Source: Bacteroidales bacterium
GTDB lineage: Bacteria > Bacteroidota > Bacteroidia > Bacteroidales > UBA932
Assembly (NCBI GenBank): GCA_022648545.1
Contig: JALCMP010000009.1
Location: 1-63,665, forward strand
Length of the DNA: 63,665 nt
Reading direction: 5' to 3'
Made by a program: the position numbers and the translations under genes. A model generated the notes under the pieces. The model was given only the letters and a program-made list of their open reading frames with translations. It had not been told where the DNA came from and did no database searches. Position 1 is the stretch's first letter; each line of letters begins with the position of its first letter. Positions 1 through 11,805 of the stretch are shown here, one piece after another.

Positions 1-234
1 GTGTTGATTAACAAAAAAAGCAGAAGAAAGATTATGAAAACATAAAATTTGGGTGTATTCGTTTCATCTATGAATTTTTCAGAAGTAAGGAAGGTACTAC
101 CTCCTACAATTAATAGAATTATAATTTCGTTTATTATCTCCATTATTGTTTTTTCATTTTTACTTTATATATACTACCCCTTCATCTCTTTCCCAAGAGG
201 TCTGCACGCGAGTCTGTAATTATTTTTATAAAAC
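1..234. other. Left edge, no gene recognised
   Basis: This AT-rich stretch holds no open frame that looks like a protein and no RNA gene that I can recognise. The short frame on the plus strand from 146 runs into the antisense of the HAD fragment and has no recognisable content. Confidence 0.5.
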
Positions 235-261
235 AAAAAGCGCTTGTTTCAGGCGCTTTTT
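235..261 (-). terminator. Intrinsic terminator after HAD fragment
   Basis: A perfect 9-bp stem (AAAAAGCGC at 235-243 with GCGCTTTTT at 253-261) closes a 9-base loop. It lies 6 bases past the stop of the HAD fragment on the minus strand and is followed on that strand by a T-rich run, so it probably ends that transcript. The tail of the broken gene therefore keeps its original terminator. Confidence 0.7.
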
Positions 262-267
262 GTCGTT

Positions 268-492
268 TCATGAAAGAACATTCTGCAGTTCTCCGAAAGA
301 ATTTATTCTTAAATCGCATCCTTCTACCTTTCCGAATCCGTATGCGGCGAAAATAAACGGAATGCCGGCTATCCGGGCCTGTTCCATGTCGGAATCCGTG
401 TCTCCTACGTAAACGGGATGTTTTAAAGAGTATTTTTCAATCAGGTATCTGATGTTTTCATTTTTTGGCTTCATGTTTTCTCCGTGCACCAT
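268..492 (-). pseudogene. HAD-family phosphatase, C-terminal fragment
   Basis: The 74-residue product matches only the last third of a phosphoglycolate-phosphatase-like HAD hydrolase. It has the YVGDTDSDMEQARIAGIPF segment, which carries the motif IV acidic residues, and then a GFG-type C-terminus. Intact members are roughly 210-220 residues and begin with a DxDxT motif that is absent here. The same frame stays open upstream only to a TGA at 538-540, and the next gene starts at 578 on the other strand, so the N-terminal cap and nucleophile were lost. I read it as a 5'-truncated remnant. The listed start is just the first ATG of the open stretch and need not be used. Confidence 0.75.
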
Positions 493-564
493 GCCGCCGG
501 GATTTCCGGAAGAGTCTTTTGAAGATATGGATTTTCTTCATTGTATAAAATGTCGCTAAATTTT

Positions 565-572
565 TAACTTTG
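565..572 (+). promoter_or_regulatory. -7 box of the dehydrogenase gene
   Basis: TAACTTTG fits the Bacteroidetes -7 consensus TAnnTTTG exactly. Only 5 bases separate it from the ATG at 578, so the transcript would be leaderless or nearly so. Confidence 0.6.
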
Positions 573-577
573 TCCAT

Positions 578-1537
578 ATGTATAAGATAGTATGCCTGGA
601 GGCGGCTTCCCTGGGTAAGGAAGCACCTCTCAACGATCTCGCCGAATTCGGCGAATGCAAGATGTATGATTTTACTACTCCCGAAGAGTATTTTCAGAGA
701 GTTGCGGATGCTGACATAATTGTCGTAAATAAATTGAATATAGGTCGAAAACAAATAGATGCCGCACCCCGCCTCAAGCTCATATGTATCTCGGCTACGG
801 GGACGAACAATGTGGATATCCCGTATGCGGAATCAAAAGGAATAGTGGTGAAGAACGTCAAGGGATATTCCACCGACTGTGTTGCACAGGTAACTTTTTC
901 ACTAGTACTTTCCCTTGTGTCCCAAATCCCGTATTTTTCGGATACCGTGCGCAGCAGGAAATATTCGACCGGTCCGTTTTTTTCCGACGTAAACAGGTAT
1001 TTCTGGCAGCTTAAGGGAAAGAAATACGGAGTCATAGGTTTGGGCGCAATAGGAACGAATGTGGCCCGTAAAGCAAAGGCATTCGGCATGGATGTTATTT
1101 ATTATCCTACTTCGGGAAAGGCGCATTCGTCCGAGTTCGAAGCTGCGGATCTGGATAGCGTAATGAAGGATTGCGATGTGATTTCCATACATGCACCTTT
1201 GAACGATAAAACGCGCGACCTAATAAAATACGACGATCTTAAAAAGATGAAGCGCACCGCATTTCTCGTAAACATAGGCAGGGGAGGTATAGTTAACGAA
1301 GCCGATCTTGCAAGGGCTCTCAACGACGATCTGCTTGCCGGTGCAGGAATAGATGTATTTGCGAAAGAACCTCTGCCGCTCGATTCTCCGTATTTTAAGG
1401 TTAAGGACAAATATAAGCTCATAATGACACCGCACATAGGATGGGCCAGCGTAGAAGCCCGCACCGAATTGGTAAGGAAACTTGTAGATAACGTACGTGT
1501 TTTTACCCGTGAGCACCCCGACGGCTTATCTTACTAA
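578..1537 (+). CDS. D-2-hydroxyacid dehydrogenase (glycerate dehydrogenase-like)
   Basis: A 319-residue cytosolic NAD(P)H-dependent oxidoreductase that should interconvert a 2-hydroxyacid and its 2-keto acid; hydroxypyruvate/glycerate is the usual substrate for this clade. The Rossmann motif GLGAIG sits at residues 154-159. The catalytic triad of the family is present as Arg235 (NIGRGG), Glu264 (AKEP) and His286 (TPHIGWA). The length is typical. It stands alone: the upstream neighbour is a truncated HAD gene on the other strand and the downstream gap is non-coding. The start is supported by the TAnnTTTG box immediately upstream. The exact substrate cannot be fixed from sequence; serine-pathway phosphoglycerate dehydrogenase is less likely because there is no C-terminal ACT domain. 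Confidence 0.9.
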   Translation: MYKIVCLEAASLGKEAPLNDLAEFGECKMYDFTTPEEYFQRVADADIIVVNKLNIGRKQIDAAPRLKLICISATGTNNVDIPYAESKGIVVKNVKGYSTDCVAQVTFSLVLSLVSQIPYFSDTVRSRKYSTGPFFSDVNRYFWQLKGKKYGVIGLGAIGTNVARKAKAFGMDVIYYPTSGKAHSSEFEAADLDSVMKDCDVISIHAPLNDKTRDLIKYDDLKKMKRTAFLVNIGRGGIVNEADLARALNDDLLAGAGIDVFAKEPLPLDSPYFKVKDKYKLIMTPHIGWASVEARTELVRKLVDNVRVFTREHPDGLSY

Positions 1538-1578
1538 AGAGGAGCTGTCATGTGCAGTTTCCGGACTTTTGAAAACGG

Positions 1579-1677
1579 GTCAGGATGCAGAAAACTCTCC
1601 GTCGGGTTTTCTGATTAAAACGCTCATATGTAATAAATTATATGTAAAGTTATTATAAGAACTATTCGCATCCTGAC
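1579..1677 (+). other. Candidate structured RNA (three-stem fold)
   Basis: A perfect 10-bp inverted repeat (GTCAGGATGC at 1579-1588 and GCATCCTGAC at 1668-1677) encloses an 8-bp hairpin (CAGAAAAC at 1588-1595 with GTTTTCTG at 1606-1613) and a weaker CATAT/ATATG hairpin near 1625-1644. Together they give a three-way junction of about 99 bases in a gap with no gene. The strand is not determined. It could be a small RNA, a 3' UTR element of the dehydrogenase transcript, or chance. Confidence 0.35.
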
Positions 1678-1678
1678 G

Positions 1679-1720
1679 TAATTTTGTAAGTGGGTTTGTC
1701 GTAAGTCGGCGGAGGAAATG
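1679..1720 (+). promoter_or_regulatory. Possible promoter and SD of a very short transcript
   Basis: TAATTTTG (1679-1686) matches the -7 consensus. It is followed by GGAGG (1711-1715) and an ATG at 1718 that opens an 8-codon frame ending at 1744, inside the terminator that follows. No convincing -33 box is visible. If real, this would give a transcript of only about 70 bases. Confidence 0.2.
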
Positions 1721-1760
1721 AAAAAACCGGTCATCAAAATTTGACGGCCGGCTTTTTATT
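1721..1760. terminator. Bidirectional intrinsic terminator
   Basis: CCGGTCA (1727-1733) pairs with TGACGGCCGG (1742-1751) with a two-base bulge. The hairpin is flanked by a run of A on the left and a run of T on the right, so it can end transcripts from both the dehydrogenase side and the SDR side. Confidence 0.6.
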
Positions 1761-1854
1761 ACTCTAATTCCCTTTTATGTCTTTTGTTACGAATCCTCTT
1801 TTTTAATGCAAATTCTCTTTACTTTTAGACGGTTTTCTATTTTTAGGAGGTGTC

Positions 1855-2673
1855 CTATTTGAAAGGGGAATCTGGTTCTCTTTTCATGTAGTCATAAACA
1901 AGCCTGTCAACGAGCCGCGGGAAGAATTTGTTCAGGATCACAGTTGCATGTCCCACCGGAGTAAGTACTACCTGTGATTTCCTTTTCTTTACTGCTTTTA
2001 CAAGTTTGCGAGCTACCGATTCAGCACTCATTATCTTGTCTTCCTTGAGAGGTGTTTTCCCCTGTTCGCTGCCGTCTGCTGTAAGAGCCGTCCGGCGGAT
2101 ATTTGAACTTGTAAATCCGGGGGCGAAGATCATAACGTTAAGGCCGTCGTGGATATGTTCTATGCGCAGGGTATCCAGAAATCCGTATATGGCGAATTTC
2201 GAAGCCGAGTATCCGGTTCTTCCGGGTAGACCCTTGAATCCTGCAATTGAAATTATTCCTGTTACGGTTCCCCTGGATTCGAGCAGATATGGAAGGGCGT
2301 ATTTCGTACAATAAACGGTTCCCCAGAAATTGACGTCCATTAGTCTTTTTATTACGGACAATTCAAGGTCGCGGAACATGGCTCTCATGGAGATGCCGGC
2401 GTTATTTATGAGAACGTCAATCTTTCCGAATTTCTTTACGGTTTCGGAAACAAGATGTTTGCATTCTTCTTCGGCGGAAACGTCGGTGGGAACGGCAAGA
2501 AATTCGGATTGTGGATATTTTTGCGAAAGATCTTTTTCTATATCCTTAAGCTTAGTTTCGTTGCGGGCAGCCAGAACTACATGCGCCCCGTTTGCAGCAA
2601 ATTCCTTTGCTGCCGCCAATCCTATTCCCGAACTTGCTCCGGTGATTATAACAACCTTGCCTTTCATAATCAT
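1855..2673 (-). CDS. Short-chain dehydrogenase/reductase, likely 3-keto-sphingoid or 3-keto-capnine reductase
   Basis: A classical SDR of 272 residues. The cofactor motif TGASSGIG is at residues 11-18, NAG at 91-93, and the catalytic Ser142, Tyr155 and Lys159 (YSASK) are all present. It lies 34 bases downstream of an alpha-oxoamine synthase on the same strand, so the two are almost certainly co-transcribed. In sphingolipid and sulfonolipid pathways the synthase makes a 3-keto product that an SDR then reduces, which is the role I infer here. The start could also be the third codon (ATG at 2667), which gives a more standard N-terminus. The assignment as an SDR is firm; the substrate is inference from the neighbour. 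Confidence 0.85.
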   Translation of the reverse strand: MIMKGKVVIITGASSGIGLAAAKEFAANGAHVVLAARNETKLKDIEKDLSQKYPQSEFLAVPTDVSAEEECKHLVSETVKKFGKIDVLINNAGISMRAMFRDLELSVIKRLMDVNFWGTVYCTKYALPYLLESRGTVTGIISIAGFKGLPGRTGYSASKFAIYGFLDTLRIEHIHDGLNVMIFAPGFTSSNIRRTALTADGSEQGKTPLKEDKIMSAESVARKLVKAVKKRKSQVVLTPVGHATVILNKFFPRLVDRLVYDYMKREPDSPFK

Positions 2674-2707
2674 GAAAACCTGTATATTTTATTTTAGGGA
2701 CAAATCC

Positions 2708-3967
2708 TTAATTTATGGACATGTCCTTTATCTTGCTTCCGTCCGTCTTGTATACTCCGGCTTCAACCTTCTTCTTTATTTCGGCAAAAGCCTTTAAGGT
2801 ATATTCCACATGTTCCATCTGATGGGCGGCAGTGCAGATGAGCCTGAACATGATTACGCCCTTAGGAACTACGGGATATACTACTACGGAGCAGAAGATA
2901 TGGTAGTTTTCCCTCAGGTCTATAAGGATGTTAGTAGCTTCCGGTACTGTTCCCTTTATGAATACCGGAGTTACACATGCTTCTGCAGGACCTATTTCGA
3001 ATCCGAGTTTTCTCAGGCCGCCCTGCAGTGCTCCCGCTATTTCGCGCAGATGGGCTCTTCTTGCATCTCCGTTGCGTATCAATTCGAGTCTCTTGAGACA
3101 TCCTTCAACGAATGCCATAGGAAGAGATTTTGCATATATCTGTGAACGAAGGTTGTATCTTAGAAAATCTATTATGTTTGACGGACCTGCAACGAAACCT
3201 CCTATTGCGGCCATTGATTTTGCGAAGGCTCCGAAGTAAAGATCCACTTTGTCCATAACTCCAAAATGTTCGGATGTACCTCTTCCGTGTTCACCCATAA
3301 CTCCAAAGCCGTGTGCGTCGTCGATAAGGATCCTGAATTTATATTTTTCCTTAAGTTTGCAGATATCGTCGAGTTTGCCGAGGCCGCCGGTCATTCCGTA
3401 GACTCCTTCGGTAATGAGCAGAATACCGCCGCCGCTCTCCTGGCACAGTTTTGTCGCTCTGGCAAGAGCTTTGTCGCATTTTTCTATATCGTTATGAGGA
3501 TATGTTATTCTATGCCCCATATGAAGACGTACTCCGTCCATAATGCAGGCGTGGGCCTCGGAATCATAAACTATAACATCGTGACGGGTCATCAGGGCAT
3601 CTATTGTGGAAACCATTCCCTGATATCCGAAATTGAAAAGAAAAGCATCCTCCTTTTTTTCGAATTCTGCCAGTTCCTTTTCCAGCTTTTCGTGGAGCGA
3701 TGTGTGTCCGGACATCATTCTTGCGCCCATAGGATAGGCGAGGCCCCATTTCTTCGCAGCCTCTGCGTCGGTTTTCCTTACTTCCGGATCGTTGGCAAGC
3801 CCGAGGTAATTGTTGAATGTCCAGGTAAGTACCTTTTTGCCGTTAAACATCATGTAGGGAGCTATCTCCCCTTCTATTTTCGGATACATGAAATAGCCGT
3901 GGGCCTGTTTTCTGTATTGGCCGAGCGGACCTCCCTGGGTTTCGTTGATTCTGTCGAATATGTCCAT
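2708..3967 (-). CDS. Alpha-oxoamine synthase (PLP); cysteate acyltransferase or serine palmitoyltransferase-like
   Basis: A 419-residue fold-type I PLP enzyme of the family that condenses an amino acid with an acyl thioester (AONS, KBL, SPT, CFAT). The stacking His139 (DSEAHACIMDG), the Asp216/Asp217 pair of IDDAHG and the Schiff-base Lys250 (FAKSMAAIGGF) are in place. Its start, with GYFMYPKIEGE and FNNYLGLA, resembles the Bacteroidetes branch that includes cysteate fatty acyltransferases of capnine/sulfonolipid synthesis more than the Sphingobacterium-type serine palmitoyltransferase, but that is from memory. The downstream SDR supports a long-chain-base pathway. Glycine C-acetyltransferase remains an alternative. 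The product would feed membrane lipid synthesis at the cytosolic face. Confidence 0.8.
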   Translation of the reverse strand: MDIFDRINETQGGPLGQYRKQAHGYFMYPKIEGEIAPYMMFNGKKVLTWTFNNYLGLANDPEVRKTDAEAAKKWGLAYPMGARMMSGHTSLHEKLEKELAEFEKKEDAFLFNFGYQGMVSTIDALMTRHDVIVYDSEAHACIMDGVRLHMGHRITYPHNDIEKCDKALARATKLCQESGGGILLITEGVYGMTGGLGKLDDICKLKEKYKFRILIDDAHGFGVMGEHGRGTSEHFGVMDKVDLYFGAFAKSMAAIGGFVAGPSNIIDFLRYNLRSQIYAKSLPMAFVEGCLKRLELIRNGDARRAHLREIAGALQGGLRKLGFEIGPAEACVTPVFIKGTVPEATNILIDLRENYHIFCSVVVYPVVPKGVIMFRLICTAAHQMEHVEYTLKAFAEIKKKVEAGVYKTDGSKIKDMSIN

Positions 3968-4079
3968 ATCAAATTGTATTTATTTTATCGTATAATGTAC
4001 TTGTCTATATTGTATAGCCTTTTACGATAAGAGGGCGCAACAAAATCATTGCTTCCCCCGTTCATTTATCAGTTTATTA

Positions 4080-6984
<2,905 letters not shown>

Positions 6985-6998
6985 TCAATTTTAACCGT

Positions 6999-7006
6999 CA
7001 AAAGTA
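6999..7006 (-). promoter_or_regulatory. -7 box of gyrB
   Basis: TACTTTTG on the minus strand matches TAnnTTTG. It is 20 bases from the gyrB ATG, with a GAGGAG ribosome site between. Confidence 0.6.
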
Positions 7007-7014
7007 ACAAAAAA

Positions 7015-8787
7015 TTAGAACTTAACCAACAAACCGACGGCCGCCGAAGTACCTTTTTCAATGTATCCCGCATAATATTGCATGTGCTCGTTCAGTATGT
7101 TGGAGAGCCTCAGATATATTTTGAAATTTTTGTTTACGGCGTATTTCACATTGATTCCCAGATTTGCAAAAGGTTTTATCGTATATTCGGTTCCTTCGTT
7201 TGAAATGCTGTGAGTTTTGCTTCTTGCTTCAACATATACGGAGGCCGTAATGAGATTGCGCCAGTCGTAACCGGTTTCTGCATATAATTTAAAATTCGGA
7301 AATCCGAAAGGTTTGAAGCCGTTTAACGTAAGACTTTTCTTACCTTTTGTGTAAGTTCCGTATTCCATGCCGGCTTTTCCTGAAAAGTTGCCTGAAGCAG
7401 CTGCTATTTTTATTCCGAAAGCAGTTTCGTTGTGATTAGAGTATGTCTCCGTTGCGGAAATGCCGGAATCGTCGGAATTACTGCTTATGAATTGCTGCAA
7501 TCCGTGATACATGGTGTACCTCCAATATACATCGGCTGTAAAATTGCCATATATCGAAGTCTTTATGCCGGTGCGGAAATCCAGGGGGATGGAGGAAGCC
7601 ATGAGTTCGCCGCGCGGATCTGAATATTTGAATTGTGAAAGTATGGAAGAATATGAGTTGACGGTGTTTTTACCTGTTGCCCCGGTATAAAACCACAATT
7701 TGTTCTTTATCAGTTCCACGTCGATCTTTATCTCTGGAAATATATTTCTGTGATATTTATCGGTATTGTCCAGGTTCTTGTATCTTCCCGAGAGTTTGAA
7801 TCCCAATAGAAAATTAAGTCTGTCGTACGAAAAGGCGTATTGGGGCGTTATGCCGAATATTCCGTAGCTATAATCTTTTATGCCTCCGTAGTTTACGTTT
7901 TCCCAGTTGAAACCCAGAGAAAATTTTCTGTATCTGCCGAAAGACGGGCTTATTTTTCCTGAAAGACGGAAAAGATTTTCGGTAATCCTGTTTTCATTTC
8001 CAGCCGCTATTATGCCGTCTCCGAATCTGTCGCATGTATTTTGGTAGAATATGTTTGTCGAATAACCGAATCGTCCGGTATAATTATCGGTATCGTGCGA
8101 TTTTATGCTCCCGCCTGCGCAGAAACGGTTGAACGTATGGGAAAAATGGTCTTTTACGTATTGCCGGTCGTAAGTATGGGGCATTTCATCGTCCGGCATT
8201 CCCCTGAAGAAATACATGTTGTTGTCGTAAGAGGTGTTGATGGAAAGAGTGCCGCTTTCCCAGCCGTGCAAATATTGCATTCCTCCAAGAGCCGTCCTGT
8301 AATTGCCCCATTGTTTGTTGTCGAAATCTCTTTCGGATTCGTTTTCCGCGTTTATTTTCTGTACGGGAATCTTAGCGTTGAAATAGTCGAATGATCCGTA
8401 AAATGACATGGTATTTCCCGGATTATGCAGCGGCGAATAGAAAATTCCGGCTTTTCCTTCGGCCGGATACAGTCCTTCTATATTTGCCGAAAAATTGTAC
8501 GAAGCTTCGTTAAGTTCCGAAGCGAGTTCCATAGCAGGGGAAGGAATGAATTTTTCGTTGTTCCTGTACGGCTTTTCGAATATTGTGTATTTGAAATCCG
8601 GAATGTATCTGAGAAGCGAATCGTTGATGGAAGAATCAAGTCTGGATTTGTGTACGGACATAAAGGATCCGTCGAATTCCCTTGTTACTTCCAGCGTTGG
8701 GTCTATCTTTTGCGCAGATGCAGTAACAGGAGCCAGTACTGCAAGAGCCAGTAAGTACGATATATGGTGTTTTTTCATATTATTCAT
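7015..8787 (-). CDS. Outer-membrane beta-barrel protein, plug-less
   Basis: A 590-residue protein with a Sec signal peptide ending at ASAQ near residue 26. Long alternating aromatic/polar strands follow and the protein ends in a terminal Phe (GLLVKF), the usual signature of an outer-membrane barrel. The pattern resembles the barrel half of TonB-dependent receptors (for example the ILNEHMQYYAGY stretch near the end), but there is no plug domain and no TonB box. Its start overlaps the TPR gene stop by 4 bases (ATGA), so the two are translationally coupled and probably form an envelope pair. A second ATG three codons in (8778) is an alternative start. The ligand is unknown. Confidence 0.75.
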   Translation of the reverse strand: MNNMKKHHISYLLALAVLAPVTASAQKIDPTLEVTREFDGSFMSVHKSRLDSSINDSLLRYIPDFKYTIFEKPYRNNEKFIPSPAMELASELNEASYNFSANIEGLYPAEGKAGIFYSPLHNPGNTMSFYGSFDYFNAKIPVQKINAENESERDFDNKQWGNYRTALGGMQYLHGWESGTLSINTSYDNNMYFFRGMPDDEMPHTYDRQYVKDHFSHTFNRFCAGGSIKSHDTDNYTGRFGYSTNIFYQNTCDRFGDGIIAAGNENRITENLFRLSGKISPSFGRYRKFSLGFNWENVNYGGIKDYSYGIFGITPQYAFSYDRLNFLLGFKLSGRYKNLDNTDKYHRNIFPEIKIDVELIKNKLWFYTGATGKNTVNSYSSILSQFKYSDPRGELMASSIPLDFRTGIKTSIYGNFTADVYWRYTMYHGLQQFISSNSDDSGISATETYSNHNETAFGIKIAAASGNFSGKAGMEYGTYTKGKKSLTLNGFKPFGFPNFKLYAETGYDWRNLITASVYVEARSKTHSISNEGTEYTIKPFANLGINVKYAVNKNFKIYLRLSNILNEHMQYYAGYIEKGTSAAVGLLVKF

Positions 8788-11700
8788 TTTTTCATTTTGT
8801 CGAGTCTCGATATACGTGATTCGGCAAGCGCCTTTATTTCCTTTACTTTTGTTGAATTGTAGTTATCGGCTATGCTCTTGAATGTGGCTCTGGCCTGTTG
8901 CCAGTTTCCCTGTTCCGCGTAACAGTCTCCCAAAACTATAAAGCATTTGGCAAGCCAGTACGGATCAAGGGCGTCGGTATCGGAAAAGTTGAACGTTTGT
9001 GTTTCCGCGCTGGTAAAGTTTCCGGAATCATATGCATCGAGTACCAGCAGATAAGATGCTTCGGAATGGAATTCTCCGGTCTTGTCGGAAGATATTTTCC
9101 TTAGCAGTATGTTCGCTTTTTCCCTGTTCCCTGATGCGAGCAGCGATTTGGCCTTGTAGTATTCCGCTTCGTTCATAGTGGCTGCGTCGGTGGAATCGCC
9201 GGTCATCAGTTCGTCTGCCTTATCTATGCAGTCTTCATATTTCTTCATGTAGTAGAAGCATCTTGCACAGCCCAGTTTTGCGACAATTCTGTTGTTGCTT
9301 ATTTTGGCAATGGCTTCCAGTGTCTGGTAACCTTCAGCCGCCTTTGCGTATCTTTTCAGTCCGTATGAAATGTCTGCATAATTAAGAGTGGATAATTCAT
9401 TGAAGGATCCTTCTCCGGTTTTCATTACCTTCATATATGTATCGGCCGCCTTTTCTTTTTTACCAAGGGCCTTGTAGCATTCTGCCTCGTAGAAAAGCGC
9501 CTGCGGGTATTTGTTTCCGTCGGGGTATGCGGAAAGATATCTGCCCAGGGCTGAAAGGGCGGCCGCATAATTTTCCCCGAGAAATTGCTGCTCGGCCGAA
9601 TTGAATATTATGTCTTCTTTTTCAGACGGGGTTTTTACCCTGCTCATGTTCATTCCGTCGAGGTACTTAAGAAATTCATCGGATTTGTTCAATATTGCAT
9701 AAAGACTTTCGAGGCTGGACAAGGCGGAATTGCTCTCTTCGCTCTCGGGTTTTTCGGCTATTACTCCCTTGTAGCAGGATATGGCTTTTTCATAGTTCTT
9801 TTCGTTGGAATAAATCAGTCCCATTTCGAGGTATGCCTTGTAGCGGTACGAACTATCCGCAGGATTACCGACGATCTTTTCGAATGTAGCCAGAGCCTGC
9901 TTGTCCATGAGCCTTTTTTCATAAGTGCGTCCGAGTTCGAACAGGACCCTTGCATACATCGGGGATCCTGAATTTTTTATATCCGAAGCATGTTCCAGCA
10001 ATTCGGTCTTTAGTGTATCGTTGCCGGAAAATCCGTAGGCGAGAGCTCCGCCGAGAGCCGAGTAAAGATTATCGTAACCGCTTTCTTTTGCAATTCCGGA
10101 GTATCTGTCGGCAGCGGCATCATATTTCTTTTCCCTAAAAAAGCAGTCGGCAATTCTTTCTGATGCTTCGCTTTTATGTTTATGAAAATCTGCAGGATAG
10201 TTGATGTATCTTTCGAATTCTTTTATGGCCGAATCGTAATCGCCCATATTAAAATACGAGTATCCAAGATTGTAAAAGGAAACAGGGTATTCGGGGCTGA
10301 TTTTGAAATTAATCTTTCTCTGCAATTCTTTTAATATGCTTATTGATGTTCCGTAGTCCTCGTGCCTGAATTTGCATTCAGCAAGCCAGTACTTCGACAG
10401 ATTAGCCAGTCCGCCATTATATTTCTCATATCTGGAGGATTGTTCGAAAAATGCGGAAGCATCTCCGTATGCTCCGGACTGGACCAGCTGCATGCCCCTT
10501 AGGAACAATGCCTTTTGTAAGGCGGAATTGGTTCCGGAGTTAGGATGCGCCACATTTCTCAAAGCTTTTATGGCCTCCGAATACTCCCTGTTGGCGATAT
10601 AGGATTCCGACATGTATCTGTAAATCTCATCCTTGTTTCCAAAGGATGTTGCATAGTCGTTCAGATATTCGTTGAAGGGAGCTACGTCCCTGTTAAGGTC
10701 GAATGCCAGTTTTGAGTAGTTGAACAGGGCGTCTTCCTTTATTTTGGGGTCGAAGTTCAAAAGATATGCGTTTTTAAAGGCATCTTTGGCGCTTACCTTG
10801 TTTTTAAGACGTATGTAGCATTCGGCCATGTGATAATATGCTATCTGTCCGAGCGAGTCCCTCGTCCCCGTTACTTTTTTGAAATTATCTATTGCGCTCA
10901 GATACTGGCTCAGGGAATATGCAAGCATGCCGGAATAATAAAAATCGTTGCGCGTAAGACTGCCCTTGGCAAGGTAATAAAGCTCGAAATAATATTTTGC
11001 CTTGTCGGGATGCCCCGTGTTATAGTATGATTGAGAAATAAGGTTGGCTATTTTGGGATTCAGATCGTCATTTACTCCGTTCAGCAAGGTATCGCCTCCG
11101 GATATTACGTAATTGTAGTTTTTAAGGCGGAAGTTGCTTTCAAGAATGTAATATTCCGACATGACGGAGAACCTGTCGTCGCTTTTTATTTCCGAGAATC
11201 TCCTTATGGCTCTTTTGAAGTTTCCGTTAAGGTAATCTATATATCCCAGATAATATACCGACGGGTTAAGATAAGTACCGTCCGGATCGCTGTTGCCAGC
11301 TACGTACCTGAACCCTTCGGCTGCTTTGTCCGGTTCTCCGAACTTGAATTCGCAGTACGCCTTGTAAAACATATATTCGTTCCTTTGTTTTACGGAGATT
11401 TCCCGCATCTCCGTTTTTTTTAGATAATCATAAGCTCTTTTATATTTGCCTTCCCTGAAAAAGCCGGATGCAAGTCCGAACTTTATTTTGCCGGTAAGGG
11501 AAGATGTCGGATATTCGACAATGTAATCGGAGGCTTCTCCTGCCGCCTCTTTCCTCCCTGATAGGATGTCGCAAATTATTTTCATGCCTTTGGCATATTC
11601 TGCGATATCGGAATCCGTGTTTTCTGCCTTTTCGAAGGTTTTGCCGTATATTGCAGATGCCTGTATATAAAGCTTCTCTTCGAACAGTTCGTCGGCTTTT

Positions 11701-11798
11701 CCGATGTCGTTTTTCCGCGACTGGGAAAACACTTGTTCCGGAACTGCGGCGAACAGCACCGAAAGCGTTATAAGTATTTTATAAAACGTAATTTTCAT
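8784..11798 (-). CDS. Large tetratricopeptide-repeat protein, periplasmic
   Basis: A 1004-residue protein with a signal peptide (ending near VFSQ, about residue 26) followed almost entirely by TPR-like helical pairs. Recurrent motifs such as ALFYEAECYKALGKKEKAADTY and YYLGYIDYLNGNFKRAIRRF make it a long superhelical scaffold. It should be exported to the periplasm or outer-membrane face. The downstream gene encodes a barrel protein and overlaps it, which suggests that the TPR protein assists or binds the barrel. I do not recognise a specific function; scaffold for envelope assembly is inference. Its promoter box is only 7 bases upstream of the ATG. Confidence 0.8.
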   Translation of the reverse strand: MKITFYKILITLSVLFAAVPEQVFSQSRKNDIGKADELFEEKLYIQASAIYGKTFEKAENTDSDIAEYAKGMKIICDILSGRKEAAGEASDYIVEYPTSSLTGKIKFGLASGFFREGKYKRAYDYLKKTEMREISVKQRNEYMFYKAYCEFKFGEPDKAAEGFRYVAGNSDPDGTYLNPSVYYLGYIDYLNGNFKRAIRRFSEIKSDDRFSVMSEYYILESNFRLKNYNYVISGGDTLLNGVNDDLNPKIANLISQSYYNTGHPDKAKYYFELYYLAKGSLTRNDFYYSGMLAYSLSQYLSAIDNFKKVTGTRDSLGQIAYYHMAECYIRLKNKVSAKDAFKNAYLLNFDPKIKEDALFNYSKLAFDLNRDVAPFNEYLNDYATSFGNKDEIYRYMSESYIANREYSEAIKALRNVAHPNSGTNSALQKALFLRGMQLVQSGAYGDASAFFEQSSRYEKYNGGLANLSKYWLAECKFRHEDYGTSISILKELQRKINFKISPEYPVSFYNLGYSYFNMGDYDSAIKEFERYINYPADFHKHKSEASERIADCFFREKKYDAAADRYSGIAKESGYDNLYSALGGALAYGFSGNDTLKTELLEHASDIKNSGSPMYARVLFELGRTYEKRLMDKQALATFEKIVGNPADSSYRYKAYLEMGLIYSNEKNYEKAISCYKGVIAEKPESEESNSALSSLESLYAILNKSDEFLKYLDGMNMSRVKTPSEKEDIIFNSAEQQFLGENYAAALSALGRYLSAYPDGNKYPQALFYEAECYKALGKKEKAADTYMKVMKTGEGSFNELSTLNYADISYGLKRYAKAAEGYQTLEAIAKISNNRIVAKLGCARCFYYMKKYEDCIDKADELMTGDSTDAATMNEAEYYKAKSLLASGNREKANILLRKISSDKTGEFHSEASYLLVLDAYDSGNFTSAETQTFNFSDTDALDPYWLAKCFIVLGDCYAEQGNWQQARATFKSIADNYNSTKVKEIKALAESRISRLDKMKK

Positions 11799-11805
11799 AT
11801 TGAGG

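Noticed and set aside
3266..4030. A 254-codon open frame on the plus strand
   Set aside because: It is antisense to the oxoamine synthase gene and shows no domain.
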